Below, piece by piece: positions 31,802-42,281 of a stretch of 64,000 nt of DNA; the stretch's first letter is position 1, and each line of letters starts with the position of its first letter. The stretch lies in assembly GCF_010730575.1 (NCBI RefSeq), contig NZ_AP022614.1:3534001-3598000 (forward strand), given 5' to 3'. Source of the stretch: Mycobacterium parmense. GTDB taxonomy: Bacteria > Actinomycetota > Actinomycetes > Mycobacteriales > Mycobacteriaceae. The position numbers and the translations under genes were made by a program. The notes below the pieces were generated by a model that saw only the letters and a list, made by a program, of their open reading frames with translations, was not told where the DNA came from and searched no databases.

Positions 31802-31863
31802 CGCCGAGTGTGCGGCCTGCCGCACGCTCGGCACCCAGGGTGCGGCAGGCCGCACACTCGGCG
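31802..31863. repeat. 24-bp perfect inverted repeat
   Basis: Arms 31802-31825 and 31840-31863 are perfect reverse complements and flank a 14-base loop. They lie just upstream of the SDR start and next to the groEL2 terminator. There is no U-run. The length suggests a dispersed palindromic element or a strong RNA hairpin in the SDR leader. Confidence 0.75.
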
Positions 31864-31882
31864 AAGGGGGCGCACGCGAAGA

Positions 31883-31922
31883 CGAAAAAGCCCGGCCTGC
31901 ACAAGCAGGCCGGGCTTTTTCG
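31883..31922 (-). terminator. groEL2 transcription terminator
   Basis: A perfect 18-bp stem (31883-31900 with 31905-31922) and a 4-base loop start 10 bases after the groEL2 stop codon. The stem's own five A/T pairs give TTTTT on the minus strand, a classic rho-independent terminator. Confidence 0.9.
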
Positions 31923-31932
31923 TTCTACGGAC

Positions 31933-33618
<1,686 letters not shown>

Positions 33619-33682
33619 TTACTTACGCTGGCCGGGCTCAGTGCCCGCGACGGACGACCAGAGTGGCCTCACCGTCCCGACC

Positions 33683-33709
33683 TAGCACTCACGGGTCGCG
33701 AGTGCCAAC
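33683..33709 (-). promoter_or_regulatory. CIRCE element 2 (groEL2)
   Basis: CTAGCACTC-N9-GAGTGCCAA, a 9-9-9 HrcA operator with mismatches only at the outer bases. It lies immediately downstream of the proposed transcription start. Confidence 0.85.
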
Positions 33710-33714
33710 GTCAT

Positions 33715-33744
33715 TCTTAGCACTCGCCCATGCCGAGTGCAAGA
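33715..33744 (-). promoter_or_regulatory. groEL2 promoter overlapped by CIRCE element 1
   Basis: TTAGCACTC-N9-GAGTGCAAG spans 33718-33744. On the minus strand TTGCAC (33743-33738), a 17-base spacer and TAAGAA (33720-33715) form a good housekeeping promoter lying inside the same element. HrcA binding here would block RNA polymerase directly. Confidence 0.85.
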
Positions 33745-33790
33745 AGGGTCACCGGTTATCGCGCACGGCGCAACGCCACCGGCCGGCGGC

Positions 33791-34492
33791 TCAGGCCAGG
33801 TCGAGCAGCTGCTCGTGGAACCCGCCGAAGCCACGTGCCCGGTCGACCAGATGGATCTCCAAGATCCAGTGACAGAGGCGGCCGGTCGGGTCCGTGCGCC
33901 GCATCGGCTTGCCCGAGCCGGGCATGATGTACCACTCGACACCGGGACCGGCGATCTTGCGGTGCGGGAACTCCCCGACCAGATGGCCGGCGATGGAACT
34001 GCCGAACTCGAACCCTTCGGCGTGGGCGACCCCGACGACGAACTCGAACAGTTCGGCGCCGGTGACGTCCGGGTGGCCGTCGAAGTAGTCCCTGCCCGCC
34101 TGCCACACGCGGGGCAGAGCGTCGCGCAAGGCCTTCTTGTGTGGATCGTCGCCGAGCACGAACGTGCGCCCGAAGTCGGCCTCCCACTCCTCGAAGATCG
34201 GCCCGAGGTCCAGGAAGACGATGTCGCCGTCGGCGATCACCCGGTCCGGGGGCCGATCGGAGAAGGGCCGCAGCGTGTTCTCGCCGGCCCGCACGATCCG
34301 CCGGTGCCAGTGCCGGGTGACGCCGAACATCTGCGCGGCGAGGTCGTGGATGTCGCCGGACAGCTCGTGCTCGCCGACGCCGGCCCGGATCATGGTGCGC
34401 CGCTCGATCTCCGCGAACAGTTGCGCCGCCTTCTCCTGGGCGTCGAGAAGCCGTTCGGCGCGGACGTCCTCGGCGGCAGTCAACCCCTCCAC
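33791..34492 (-). CDS. M24-type (creatinase/aminopeptidase P fold) metallohydrolase, catalytic domain only
   Basis: 233 residues covering just the pita-bread catalytic domain, much shorter than Xaa-Pro aminopeptidases (about 350-440). The five metal ligands can be placed: Asp in FLDLG, Asp eleven residues later in EADFGRTF, His in IAGHLVG, Glu in WILEIHLV and Glu in GGFHEQLL. It could be a small M24 peptidase or a non-peptidase member. GTG 34492. It lies 10 bp after the TetR gene on the same strand, so the pair is probably co-transcribed. It is absent between groEL2 and Rv0439c in M. tuberculosis. Confidence 0.82.
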   Translation of the reverse strand: MEGLTAAEDVRAERLLDAQEKAAQLFAEIERRTMIRAGVGEHELSGDIHDLAAQMFGVTRHWHRRIVRAGENTLRPFSDRPPDRVIADGDIVFLDLGPIFEEWEADFGRTFVLGDDPHKKALRDALPRVWQAGRDYFDGHPDVTGAELFEFVVGVAHAEGFEFGSSIAGHLVGEFPHRKIAGPGVEWYIMPGSGKPMRRTDPTGRLCHWILEIHLVDRARGFGGFHEQLLDLA

Positions 34493-34502
34493 CCCCGCGA
34501 TG

Positions 34503-35072
34503 CTAGCCGGGCTTCGCGCGCAGACCGTCGATGACGACGTCGGTGACCCGCTCGGCCAGTTCGGGGTTGTAGGACTCCATCGCCTGGCAGCCGACCAGGA
34601 TCGACTTCACTTCGCGCACGCCGACGTCCGGGCGTGCCGTGCCCGCCCGCTGCGCGGCGCGCAACAGCTCGTCGAGCACGGCAAGGAAAGCGTCCTCGGC
34701 CTCGGGCGCGGCGTTGGTGATGTCGATGCCGAGCCCCGCCAGCGCGTCCACCAGGCCGCGGTCCGCCGCGCCCCACTGCAACACCATGGAGCGCAGGAAA
34801 GTGAACAGCGCCTCGCCGGGCCGGTCGGAGCCCAGCAGCGCGTAGCCGTCGTCGACGATGTGCTGCAGCCGGTCCGCGATGACGGCGTGAAACAGCGCCT
34901 CCTTGGTCGGGAAGTGCCGGTAGACGGTCCCGGCGCCGACGCCGGCGCGGCGGGCGATCTCGTCGACCGGCACCGACAGGCCCTCGGCCGCAAACGTTTC
35001 GTAGGCGACTTGCAGGACGCGCATTCGATTGCGCGCCGCGTCGGCGCGCAGCGGCCGCGCGGGTTGCGCCAT
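34503..35072 (-). CDS. TetR family regulator
   Basis: 189-residue TetR protein. The helix-turn-helix lies at about 33-67 (PVDEIARRAGVGAGTVYRHFPTKEALF) and a helical ligand domain follows. ATG 35072 is preferred; ATG 35087 is possible, and longer forms run through the promoter. It is divergent from the SDR at 35176 across 103 bp carrying a near-consensus promoter and two similar operator-like repeats, so it most likely represses the SDR and itself. Confidence 0.88.
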   Translation of the reverse strand: MAQPARPLRADAARNRMRVLQVAYETFAAEGLSVPVDEIARRAGVGAGTVYRHFPTKEALFHAVIADRLQHIVDDGYALLGSDRPGEALFTFLRSMVLQWGAADRGLVDALAGLGIDITNAAPEAEDAFLAVLDELLRAAQRAGTARPDVGVREVKSILVGCQAMESYNPELAERVTDVVIDGLRAKPG

Positions 35073-35090
35073 CTGTTCACCACCCATCGG

Positions 35091-35148
35091 TTGACAAAGC
35101 GGGGCGCACGTTCCGTATAGTGGACGATCAACCGGGGCGCACGCCCCG
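35091..35148 (+). promoter_or_regulatory. SDR promoter with paired TetR-operator repeats
   Basis: TTGACA (35091-35096), a 19-base spacer and TATAGT (35116-35121) make a near-consensus promoter for the SDR at 35176. Two copies of CGGGGCGCACG(T/C)(T/C)CCG lie at 35100-35115 and 35133-35148. The second is a perfect 7-2-7 palindrome (CGGGGCG-CA-CGCCCCG). One copy covers the spacer and the other lies past the start point. Confidence 0.7.
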
Positions 35149-35175
35149 TTTACCGTACTCGATGAGGAGTTTCTC

Positions 35176-36090
35176 ATGGCCAAGTGGACCGCCGCGGACA
35201 TCCCCGACCAGACGGGCCGGGTCGCCGTCGTCACCGGAGCCAACACCGGCCTGGGCTACGAAACCGCCCTGGCGCTGGCCGATCACGGCGCCCACGTGGT
35301 GCTGGCGGTGCGCAATCTCGACAAGGGCAAGGACGCCGCCGCCCGCATCGCCGCCAAGAGCGCGACGGCGGACGTCAAACTGCAGGAGCTCGATCTGACG
35401 TCGCTGGACTCCGTCCGTGCCGCCGCCGACCAGTTGCGGTCCGACTACGACCGCATCGACCTGCTGATCAACAACGCCGGCGTCATGTACACGCCGAAAG
35501 AGACCACCAAAGACGGCTTCGAGATGCAGTTCGGCACCAACCATCTGGGCCACTTCGCTTTGACCGGGCTGCTGCTGGATCGCCTGCTGCCGGTCGCGGG
35601 CTCGCGGGTCGTGACGGTGAGCAGCATGGGGCACCGCATCCTCGCCGACATCCACTTCGACGACCTGCAGTGGGAACGCCGCTACAACCGCGTCGCGGCG
35701 TACGGCCAGGCCAAGCTGGCGAACCTGCTGTTCACCTACGAACTGCAGCGCCGGCTCGCCCCGCAGGGCACGACGATCGCGGCCGCCGCCCATCCCGGCG
35801 GGTCGAACACCGAGCTGGGCCGCTACACGCCCAGGGCGGTGCGGCCGCTCGTCGACGTGTTCTTCTCGGTGATCGCGCAGGACGCCGCGATGGGCGCGCT
35901 GCCGACACTGCGCGCCGCCACCGACCCGGCCGTGCTCGGCGGGCAGTACTACGGCCCCGACGGCTTCGCCGAGACCCGGGGCTATCCGAAGGTTGTCTCG
36001 TCGAGCGCCAAGTCCCACGACCCCGACCGGCAGCGCCGGCTGTGGGCGGTGTCCGAGGAACTGACCGGCGTCGTCTACCCCTTCGACTGA
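35176..36090 (+). CDS. Short-chain dehydrogenase, retinol-dehydrogenase-like
   Basis: 304-residue SDR of the WWOX/retinol-dehydrogenase-like subfamily. TGANTGLG lies at about 20-27, NNAGVM and FGTNHLGHFALT in the middle, the catalytic Ser in TVSSMGH, and Tyr/Lys in AAYGQAKLANLLF. A good ribosome site (GAGGAG) precedes ATG 35176. It is a close paralog of the SDR at 38429 (long identical stretches such as IHFDDLQWERRY), and the two bracket the monooxygenase/VOC pair, suggesting a duplication. Substrate unknown; lipid alcohols or aldehydes are typical. Confidence 0.9.
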   Translation: MAKWTAADIPDQTGRVAVVTGANTGLGYETALALADHGAHVVLAVRNLDKGKDAAARIAAKSATADVKLQELDLTSLDSVRAAADQLRSDYDRIDLLINNAGVMYTPKETTKDGFEMQFGTNHLGHFALTGLLLDRLLPVAGSRVVTVSSMGHRILADIHFDDLQWERRYNRVAAYGQAKLANLLFTYELQRRLAPQGTTIAAAAHPGGSNTELGRYTPRAVRPLVDVFFSVIAQDAAMGALPTLRAATDPAVLGGQYYGPDGFAETRGYPKVVSSSAKSHDPDRQRRLWAVSEELTGVVYPFD

Positions 36091-36439
36091 CCGAAGGGGC
36101 GGGTGCCATAGCGGACGACGCTGTCGCACTGCCGCGCGACCGGCTCAGGCGTAGGTTGTGGCCGTGCAGGGGAAGAAGCGGCGTGCGGCGAACGCGCGGC
36201 AGAAGATGGACATGGCGATGAGCGCGCCCATCATGGCCGGGCTGCGGATCAGGCGGCCGGCGCGAATCGCGTCGCGGGCGAGGGCCGCGGCCGCGCCCCG
36301 CCCCCGGCGGGGTGGGCGCCGCATTCGCGTAGGCGTGGGGCTGCCCGACAGGCTCGCCGCCAAGCTGCGCGCGCCTCGCCCGCCGCGACGGGGCCAGCTC
36401 AAACGGCTGGCCCCGGGGAGCTGACTCGAGCGGCTCAAC
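36091..36439. other. 349-bp gap, possibly with a small basic ORF
   Basis: Between the SDR and monooxygenase stops. A plus-strand frame from GTG 36158 to 36424 (88 codons) is open but is almost only Arg, Ala, Pro and Gly, with no ribosome site. A similar open frame exists on the minus strand (36438-36145). Both look like by-products of high GC. A C/G-rich patch at 36285-36320 is the only other visible feature. Confidence 0.4.
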
Positions 36440-37888
36440 CTAGGGCCGCAGCTCGTAGTCCTTCTCGACCATGGTGCGCGTTCGCGCGTAGAACGTCTGC
36501 CCGCTGTAGGGCAGCTGGGTGACGACCTTGCCGCTGCGGTGCCGGAAGTAGTTGTCGCAGGCGAGCCACACCTTGCCCGTCATCGCCGCCTGGATCTCGC
36601 CGTTGTACCGCCGCTGCGCGTCGGCGGTGACCTCGACTGTGCGCGCCCCCCGGTTGCCCATCGTGTCGAGGATGTGACGGACGAACGTCGTCTGCGCCTC
36701 GTGGATGTAGATGATCGAGTTCACCCCGTTGGTGTTGGGGCCGTACAGGACAAAGAGATTCGGATACCCCGCCACGAGCGTCCCGAGGTAGGCCTCGGCA
36801 CCCTCACTCCAGTCGTCACGCAGGTGACGCCCGCCCGACCCGAACACGTCGATGCTGGCCAGGTAGTCGGCGGCCTTGAAGCCGGTGCCGTAGATGATCG
36901 TGTCCACGCGGTGTTCGGCGCCCTCGACCGTGCGCAGGCCCCACTCGGTCAGCTCCGCGATCGCGGCCGTCTCCAGGCTGACGTTGGGCAGGGCGAAGGT
37001 CGGATACCACTCCCGCGACATCAGCGGCCGTTTGCAGCCGGCGGGGTAATCCGGCATCAGCTTGGCGCGCAGCTCGGGGTCGGCCACCTTGCGCATCAGA
37101 TACGAGCGGGCGAGTTCCGTCGCCTCGCGGGTCTGCGCGCCGTCGACGTCGAAATTCGCGGTCTCGTAGGCGTCGAAGGCGTCCTCTCGCAGTTTGCGCG
37201 CCGCCGCGGGGTTGCGCGCGAACTCCTCCTGCTGCTCTGCCGTGAACGGAAAGTCGAACCGCGGCGCGATCCAGATCGGCGAGCGCTGGAACACGGTCAG
37301 ACGCGCGGTGTCTCGCGCGATCGCGGGAACGTACTGCACCGCGCTGGCGCCGGTGCCTATCGACGCGACCCGCTCCCCGGCCGTCGACTTGCTGTGATCC
37401 CAACGGGCCGAATGGAATTGGCGGCCCCGAAACCGGCTCGCTCCCGGTATCCGGGGAATGTTGGGCACGTCGAGCATGCCGACGGCGCTCACCACCACGT
37501 CGAACTCGTACTCGCGAGCCTCGTCCGTCGTCAGCGTCCAGCGCCGGTCCGTGTCCGACCAGCGCGCCGCCGATATCGTGGTGGAGCGCCGCAGATGCGC
37601 GCCGAGCCCGTGGTCGACGGCCACCTTCTGCAGGTAGGCGAGGATCTCGGGCTGGTTCGCATACGTCTTGCTCCACCGCGGATTCGGGGCGAACGAGTAC
37701 GAGTAGAGATGCGAAGGGACGTCGCACGCCGCCCCCGGGAAGGTGTTGTGGCGCCACGTCCCGCCGAAGCCGTCGGCGCGGTCGAAAATCGTGAAATCGT
37801 ATCCGCCCGCGGCGAGTTGGATGCCCATCGCGATGCCGCCGGCGCCGGCGCCGATGACACCGACGCGGGTCCGCCCGCCGCTCACCAT
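36440..37888 (-). CDS. Flavin-containing (Baeyer-Villiger-type) monooxygenase
   Basis: 482-residue FAD/NADPH monooxygenase. FAD motif GAGAGGIAMG (about 10-19), the group block DGFGGTWRHNTFPGAACDVPSHLYSYSF, the fingerprint FRGRQFHSARWDHS (FxGxxxHxxxW, with Asp where classical enzymes have Pro), and the NADPH motif GTGASAVQ. Such enzymes oxidise ketones to esters or hydroxylate amines and sulfides; mycobacteria have several (EthA, MymA relatives). ATG 37888 or GTG 37885 overlaps the VOC gene's stop. The convergent SDR could supply ketones from alcohols, a common pairing; this is inference. Confidence 0.9.
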   Translation of the reverse strand: MVSGGRTRVGVIGAGAGGIAMGIQLAAGGYDFTIFDRADGFGGTWRHNTFPGAACDVPSHLYSYSFAPNPRWSKTYANQPEILAYLQKVAVDHGLGAHLRRSTTISAARWSDTDRRWTLTTDEAREYEFDVVVSAVGMLDVPNIPRIPGASRFRGRQFHSARWDHSKSTAGERVASIGTGASAVQYVPAIARDTARLTVFQRSPIWIAPRFDFPFTAEQQEEFARNPAAARKLREDAFDAYETANFDVDGAQTREATELARSYLMRKVADPELRAKLMPDYPAGCKRPLMSREWYPTFALPNVSLETAAIAELTEWGLRTVEGAEHRVDTIIYGTGFKAADYLASIDVFGSGGRHLRDDWSEGAEAYLGTLVAGYPNLFVLYGPNTNGVNSIIYIHEAQTTFVRHILDTMGNRGARTVEVTADAQRRYNGEIQAAMTGKVWLACDNYFRHRSGKVVTQLPYSGQTFYARTRTMVEKDYELRP

Positions 37889-38355
37889 TGCGCGAAGTAC
37901 GGTCGCTGGGGGCGGGTCTTCTCCACCAGGATGAACACCACACCCCACGGGTCGACGAACCAGCTGGTCCGGACCCGCGCGACCTCGGCGATCCCGCTCA
38001 CCAGGAACCGGACCCCCTTGCCCTCCAGCTCCGCCCGGGTGGCGTCGAGATCCACACAGATGAGCCCGACATGGGACAGGCCGTGATCTGTCAGCGCACG
38101 GGGGTGCCGATCGATTCGATCGACGTTGAGGTACTCGATGACCTCGAGCACCCGGTCACCGTCGTCGCCGAACCCCATGATCGCCGCCTTCATCGCGGGA
38201 TCGGCCATCAACTCGCCCATATCCTCGCGGATAGCGTTGTCTGCCATGACATATGGCGGCGAAAGCACGCGCATACCCAGCACGTCGCGGTAGAACGCGA
38301 CCGCCGCCTCGCAATCGGGAACGCACACTGCGGTGTGAGCCAACCCGGTGATCAC
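37882..38355 (-). CDS. Glyoxalase/VOC superfamily protein
   Basis: 157 residues from GTG 38355 (CGAGGAC just upstream). Two beta-alpha-beta-beta-beta VOC modules: TGLAHTAVCVPDCEAAVAFYRDVLGM with its metal-ligand-position His, and LSHVGLICVDLDATRAELE followed by SWFVDPWGVVFILVE, with Glu near the end. This is the pattern of lactoylglutathione-lyase or methylmalonyl-CoA-epimerase-like proteins; the substrate is unknown. Its stop overlaps the monooxygenase start, so the two are co-translated. It is divergent from the SDR at 38429. Confidence 0.85.
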   Translation of the reverse strand: MITGLAHTAVCVPDCEAAVAFYRDVLGMRVLSPPYVMADNAIREDMGELMADPAMKAAIMGFGDDGDRVLEVIEYLNVDRIDRHPRALTDHGLSHVGLICVDLDATRAELEGKGVRFLVSGIAEVARVRTSWFVDPWGVVFILVEKTRPQRPYFAQW

Positions 38356-38428
38356 GTCCTCGACTGTACGGCGCCGCCGCGGGCGCCGCGGCCAGCGGCG
38401 GCCCGTCCGGGTGGGTATGTTCTGGGCC

Positions 38429-39373
38429 ATGGCATCCAACGGCAAGGACACCCGGAAGTGGTCTGAGTCCGACGTGCCGGACCAAAGCGGCCGCGTCGCC
38501 GTCGTCACGGGCGCGAATACCGGCATCGGATACCAGACGGCCGCCGTCCTGGCCTATCGCGGCGCCCATGTCGTGCTCGCGGTGCGCGATCTGAAGAAAG
38601 GCAACGCCGCCCTGTCGCGCATCGTCGCCGCCACCCCCGGGGCCGACGTCACCCTGCAGGAGCTCGACCTGAGCTCGCTGGACTCGGTGCGCGCGGCCGC
38701 CCGGGCGCTGCGAGCGGCCTACCCGCGGATCGACCTGCTGATCAACAACGCCGGAGTGATGTGGACCCCCAAGCAGGTCACCAAGGACGGCTTCGAATTG
38801 CAGTTCGGCACAAACCATCTCGGCCACTTCGCGCTGACCGGGTTGGTGCTCGAGAGCCTGCTGGGAGTCCGCGGCTCGCGGGTGGTGACCGTGAGCAGTC
38901 TCGGCCACCGGCTGCGGGCCGCAATCCACTTCGACGACCTGCAGTGGGAACGCCGCTACGATCGGGTGGGCGCCTACGGGCAGTCGAAGCTGGCGAATTT
39001 GCTGTTCACCTACGAGCTGCAGCGCAGGCTGGCCGCCCACTCCGCCGCCAACGATGCGACCATCGCCGTCGCCGCGCACCCCGGCGGCTCCAACACCGAG
39101 CTGGCCCGCAACCTGCCGGGCATCTTTCAGCCGGTGAAGGCGGTTCTTGGGCCGGTGCTGTTCCAGAGCGCGGCCATGGGCGCCCTGCCGACGCTGCGGG
39201 CCGCGACCGACCCCGGCGTCGCGGGCGGGCAGTACTACGGCCCGGACGGCTTCCTCGAGCAGCGCGGTCACCCGAAGCTGGTCGAGTCCAGCCGGCAGTC
39301 ACACGACGAGCACCTGCAGCGTCGCCTCTGGACCGTCTCCGAAGAACTCACCGGCGTCAGCTTTCCGATCTGA
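38429..39373 (+). CDS. Short-chain dehydrogenase (Rv0439c-like)
   Basis: 314-residue SDR, the positional ortholog of Rv0439c since moeA follows. TGANTGIG (about 28-35), NNAGVM, FGTNHLGHFALT, catalytic Ser in TVSSLGH and AYGQSKLANLLF are all present. ATG 38429 is used; ATG 38417 with a stronger GGTGGG ribosome site would add four residues. A paralog lies at 35176. Its substrate is unknown. The stop is 18 bp before moeA, so co-transcription is likely. Confidence 0.9.
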   Translation: MASNGKDTRKWSESDVPDQSGRVAVVTGANTGIGYQTAAVLAYRGAHVVLAVRDLKKGNAALSRIVAATPGADVTLQELDLSSLDSVRAAARALRAAYPRIDLLINNAGVMWTPKQVTKDGFELQFGTNHLGHFALTGLVLESLLGVRGSRVVTVSSLGHRLRAAIHFDDLQWERRYDRVGAYGQSKLANLLFTYELQRRLAAHSAANDATIAVAAHPGGSNTELARNLPGIFQPVKAVLGPVLFQSAAMGALPTLRAATDPGVAGGQYYGPDGFLEQRGHPKLVESSRQSHDEHLQRRLWTVSEELTGVSFPI

Positions 39374-39391
39374 CGGGCCGATAATGGCCGG

Positions 39392-40597
39392 ATGCGGTCC
39401 GTCCAGGAACACCAGCGTGTCGTCACCGACCTGATCCGCGCCCGCCCGCCGGGGGCCGTCGCGCTGGCCGCCGCGCAGGGTCTGGTTCTGGCCGACGACG
39501 TGGTCGCGTCGCTGGCGCTGCCGTTGTTCGACAACTCCGCGATGGACGGCTACGCGGTGCGCGCCGAGGACACCGCCGTCGCGACGCCGCAACGCCCGGT
39601 GGTGCTGCCCGTCGCCGAAGACATCCCGGCCGGCCGCACCGACATGCTGACGCTGCAGCCGCACACCGCGCACCGCATCATGACGGGCGCACCGGTGCCC
39701 GCCGGCGCGACCACCATCGTGCCCGTGGAAGACACCGACGGCGGCGTCGAGTCGGTGTCGATCCGGCAGGGCCGTGAACCCGGAAAGCACATCCGCCGGG
39801 CGGGCGAGGACGTCGCGCCCGGCACCACGGTGTTGCGCAGTGGGCAGGTCGTGACGCCGGCCGTGCTCGGGCTGGCCTCGGCGCTGGGACTGGCTGAACT
39901 GCAGGTGATTCCGCGCCAGCGAGTGCTGGTGCTGTCCACCGGCTCGGAGCTGGTGGCGCCCGGCACGCCGCTAAGGCCCGGCCAGATCTACGAGTCCAAC
40001 TCGCTCATGCTGGCCGGCGCGGCGCGGGAGGCCGGAGCCGAAGTCGTCGGCGTCGAGACCGCCGGCGACGACGTCGCGCAGTTCCGTTCGATCCTGGATA
40101 AGCATGCCGGCAATGCCGAAGTGATCATCACCAGCGGCGGGGTCAGCGCCGGCGCCTACGAGGTGGTCAAGGACGTCTTCGGGCGCCAAGGCGATCAGGG
40201 AGTGGAGTTCGTCAAGGTGGCGATGCAGCCGGGCATGCCGCAGGGCGTCGGGCGGGTGGCCGGCGCGACCATCGTCACGCTGCCCGGCAATCCGGTGAGC
40301 GCGCTGGTGTCCTTCGAGGTGTTCATCCGGCCTGCGCTGCGCGCGGCGATGGGCCTGCCCGATCCGCACCGGCCGCACCGGCCCGCCGTCCTCGCCGAAT
40401 CGCTGACGTCGCCGCGCGGCAAGCGCCAGTTCCGGCGCGCCATCTACGACCGCGACGCCGGCAGCGTCACCAGTTACGGCCCCCCGGCGTCGCACCACCT
40501 GCGATGGCTGGCGTCGGCGAACGGGCTGCTCGACATTCCCGAGGACGTCGTCGAGGTGCCGGCCGGGACCCGGCTGGAGGTCTGGGACCTGAGTTGA
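39392..40597 (+). CDS. moeA: Molybdopterin molybdenumtransferase MoeA
   Basis: 401-residue MoeA, inserting molybdate into adenylylated molybdopterin to finish molybdenum cofactor. Family motifs DNSAMDGYA (about 47-55), GRTDML and MTGAPVPAGA (domain III), STGSELV and TSGGVSAGAYE (MoCF-binding domain), and LPGNPVSALVSFEVF are complete. By position it is Rv0438c (moeA2). It is followed by psd after 62 bp. Confidence 0.94.
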   Translation: MRSVQEHQRVVTDLIRARPPGAVALAAAQGLVLADDVVASLALPLFDNSAMDGYAVRAEDTAVATPQRPVVLPVAEDIPAGRTDMLTLQPHTAHRIMTGAPVPAGATTIVPVEDTDGGVESVSIRQGREPGKHIRRAGEDVAPGTTVLRSGQVVTPAVLGLASALGLAELQVIPRQRVLVLSTGSELVAPGTPLRPGQIYESNSLMLAGAAREAGAEVVGVETAGDDVAQFRSILDKHAGNAEVIITSGGVSAGAYEVVKDVFGRQGDQGVEFVKVAMQPGMPQGVGRVAGATIVTLPGNPVSALVSFEVFIRPALRAAMGLPDPHRPHRPAVLAESLTSPRGKRQFRRAIYDRDAGSVTSYGPPASHHLRWLASANGLLDIPEDVVEVPAGTRLEVWDLS

Positions 40598-40659
40598 CCC
40601 GCGGGTGTGGCCGTCTCGCGGCCGAAGACCAACCGGCCCGGGCTCCGTAAGATGGCCGC

Positions 40660-41394
40660 GTGGCAAGACGCCCCCGAACGGTCGGTCCGACAGCCGAGGA
40701 CCCGACCTTCAGCCCGCAACACGCGCTTGAGCTGGTGCGCTCCTCCGTTCCACCGATTCATCGGGCCGGGCGGCCATTCGTCGCCGCCGGGTTGGGCCTG
40801 GCCGTGGTGGGGCGCAACCATCGGTGGATCCGGCGGTCGGGCCTGCTGGCGGCGGGCGCGTGCGCGGCGTTCTTCCGGCACCCCTCGCGCGTTCCGCCCG
40901 ACCGCGCCGGCGCGGTCGTCGCGCCCGCCGACGGCGAGATCTGCGTGATCGACTCCGCGGCCCCGCCCGCCGAACTCGGCATGGGTTCGGAAACGGGGGC
41001 AGCCCCGCTGCCCCGGGTCAGCATCTTCCTTTCGCTGCTGGACGCCCACGTCCAGCGGTCGCCCGTCAGCGGCGAGGTGATTGCCATGCGGCACCGGCCG
41101 GGCCGGTTCGGTTCGGCCGACCTGGCCGCGGCGAGCACCGAGAACGAGCGGACCAGCCTGCGCATCCGGACGGCCGGCGGGGCGGAAGTCGTCGTCGTGC
41201 AGATCGCGGGTCTGCTGGCGCGCCGCATCGTGTGCGACGCCCGCGTCGGGGACACGCTGTCGATCGGCGAGACCTACGGCCTGATCCGCTTCGGCTCCCG
41301 GCTGGACATCTATCTGCCGGCGGACGCGGAAGTGCTGGTGAGGGTCGGGCAGCGCGCGGTCGCCGGCGAGACCGTGCTGGCCGAGCTGCCATGA
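40660..41394 (+). CDS. psd: Phosphatidylserine decarboxylase Psd
   Basis: 244-residue short-type decarboxylase turning phosphatidylserine into phosphatidylethanolamine. A hydrophobic N-terminal segment (about 40-72) anchors it. VAPADGEIC and [20 protein letters not shown] are family blocks. The proenzyme self-cleaves at Gly212-Ser213 in LIRFGSRLD to make the pyruvoyl cofactor. The GTG 40660 start matches Rv0437c (231 residues) with a 13-residue longer N-terminal part. It overlaps pssA by 4 bases (ATGA), joining consecutive steps of one pathway. Confidence 0.95.
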   Translation: MARRPRTVGPTAEDPTFSPQHALELVRSSVPPIHRAGRPFVAAGLGLAVVGRNHRWIRRSGLLAAGACAAFFRHPSRVPPDRAGAVVAPADGEICVIDSAAPPAELGMGSETGAAPLPRVSIFLSLLDAHVQRSPVSGEVIAMRHRPGRFGSADLAAASTENERTSLRIRTAGGAEVVVVQIAGLLARRIVCDARVGDTLSIGETYGLIRFGSRLDIYLPADAEVLVRVGQRAVAGETVLAELP

Positions 41395-42281
41395 TCAGCA
41401 AGCCGCGCACCAGGCGGGGGGTCGACCTGCACATCCTGCCCAGCGCAATGACCGTGCTGTCGATCTGCGCCGGACTGACCGCGATCAAGTTCGCCCTCGA
41501 GCATCAGCCCAAGGCGGCGATGGCGCTGATCGCCGCGGCCGCCATCCTCGACGGGCTCGATGGCCGGGTGGCCCGCATCCTGGACGCCCAATCACGCATG
41601 GGCGAGGAGATCGACTCGCTGGCCGATGCGGTGAACTTCGGCGTGACGCCCGCGATCGTGGTGTATCTGACGCTGTTCGCGCAGTCACCGGCCGGCTGGA
41701 TCGTCGTGCTGCTCTACGCGGTGTGCGTGGTGCTGCGGCTGGCCCGATACAACGCGTTGCTCGACGACGGAACCCAGCCCGCCTACACACACGAGTTCTT
41801 CGTCGGGATGCCCGCGCCGGCGGGCGCCGTCTCGATGATCGGCCTGATCGGGCTGAAGCTTCAGTTCGGCGAGGGCTGGTGGACGTCGCCGGTGTTCCTG
41901 TGCATCTGGATCACCGGAACGTCGATGCTGATGATCAGCAAGATCCCGATGCGCAAGATGCACGCCGCCGCGGTGCCCCCGAACTGGGCGGCGCCGCTGC
42001 TCGCGGTGCTGGCAATCTGCGCGGCGGCCGCGGTGCTGGCGCCCTACCTGCTGATCTGGGTGATCATCGTCGCCTACCTGTGCCACGTGCCGTTCGCGGT
42101 GCGCAACCAGCGCTGGCTGGCCGCGCACCCGGAGGCGTTGGCGGACAAGCCCAAACAACGTCGCGCCGCGCGCCGCGCGATCCGCCGGGCGCGACAGCCC
42201 AGCCGCCGGTCGATGGCGCGGCTCGGGCTGAGAAAGCCGGGCGCCAGACCAGGGGGCAAACCGGGCGGGCGTCTGCGATGA
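41391..42281 (+). CDS. pssA: CDP-diacylglycerol-serine O-phosphatidyltransferase PssA
   Basis: 296-residue membrane enzyme making phosphatidylserine from CDP-diacylglycerol and serine, upstream of Psd. The CDP-alcohol phosphotransferase motif [20 protein letters not shown] runs on to DSLAD (residues about 64-88), with all Asp ligands. About six to eight membrane helices follow, and the C-terminal 50 residues are a basic tail ([17 protein letters not shown]). The start lies in the psd stop, and the stop lies in the next gene's start (ATGA both times). Confidence 0.95.
   Translation: MISKPRTRRGVDLHILPSAMTVLSICAGLTAIKFALEHQPKAAMALIAAAAILDGLDGRVARILDAQSRMGEEIDSLADAVNFGVTPAIVVYLTLFAQSPAGWIVVLLYAVCVVLRLARYNALLDDGTQPAYTHEFFVGMPAPAGAVSMIGLIGLKLQFGEGWWTSPVFLCIWITGTSMLMISKIPMRKMHAAAVPPNWAAPLLAVLAICAAAAVLAPYLLIWVIIVAYLCHVPFAVRNQRWLAAHPEALADKPKQRRAARRAIRRARQPSRRSMARLGLRKPGARPGGKPGGRLR

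Noticed and set aside
36158..36424. 88-codon basic ORF after the SDR
   Set aside because: Composition is almost only Arg, Ala, Pro and Gly, with no ribosome site; an equally open frame lies on the other strand.
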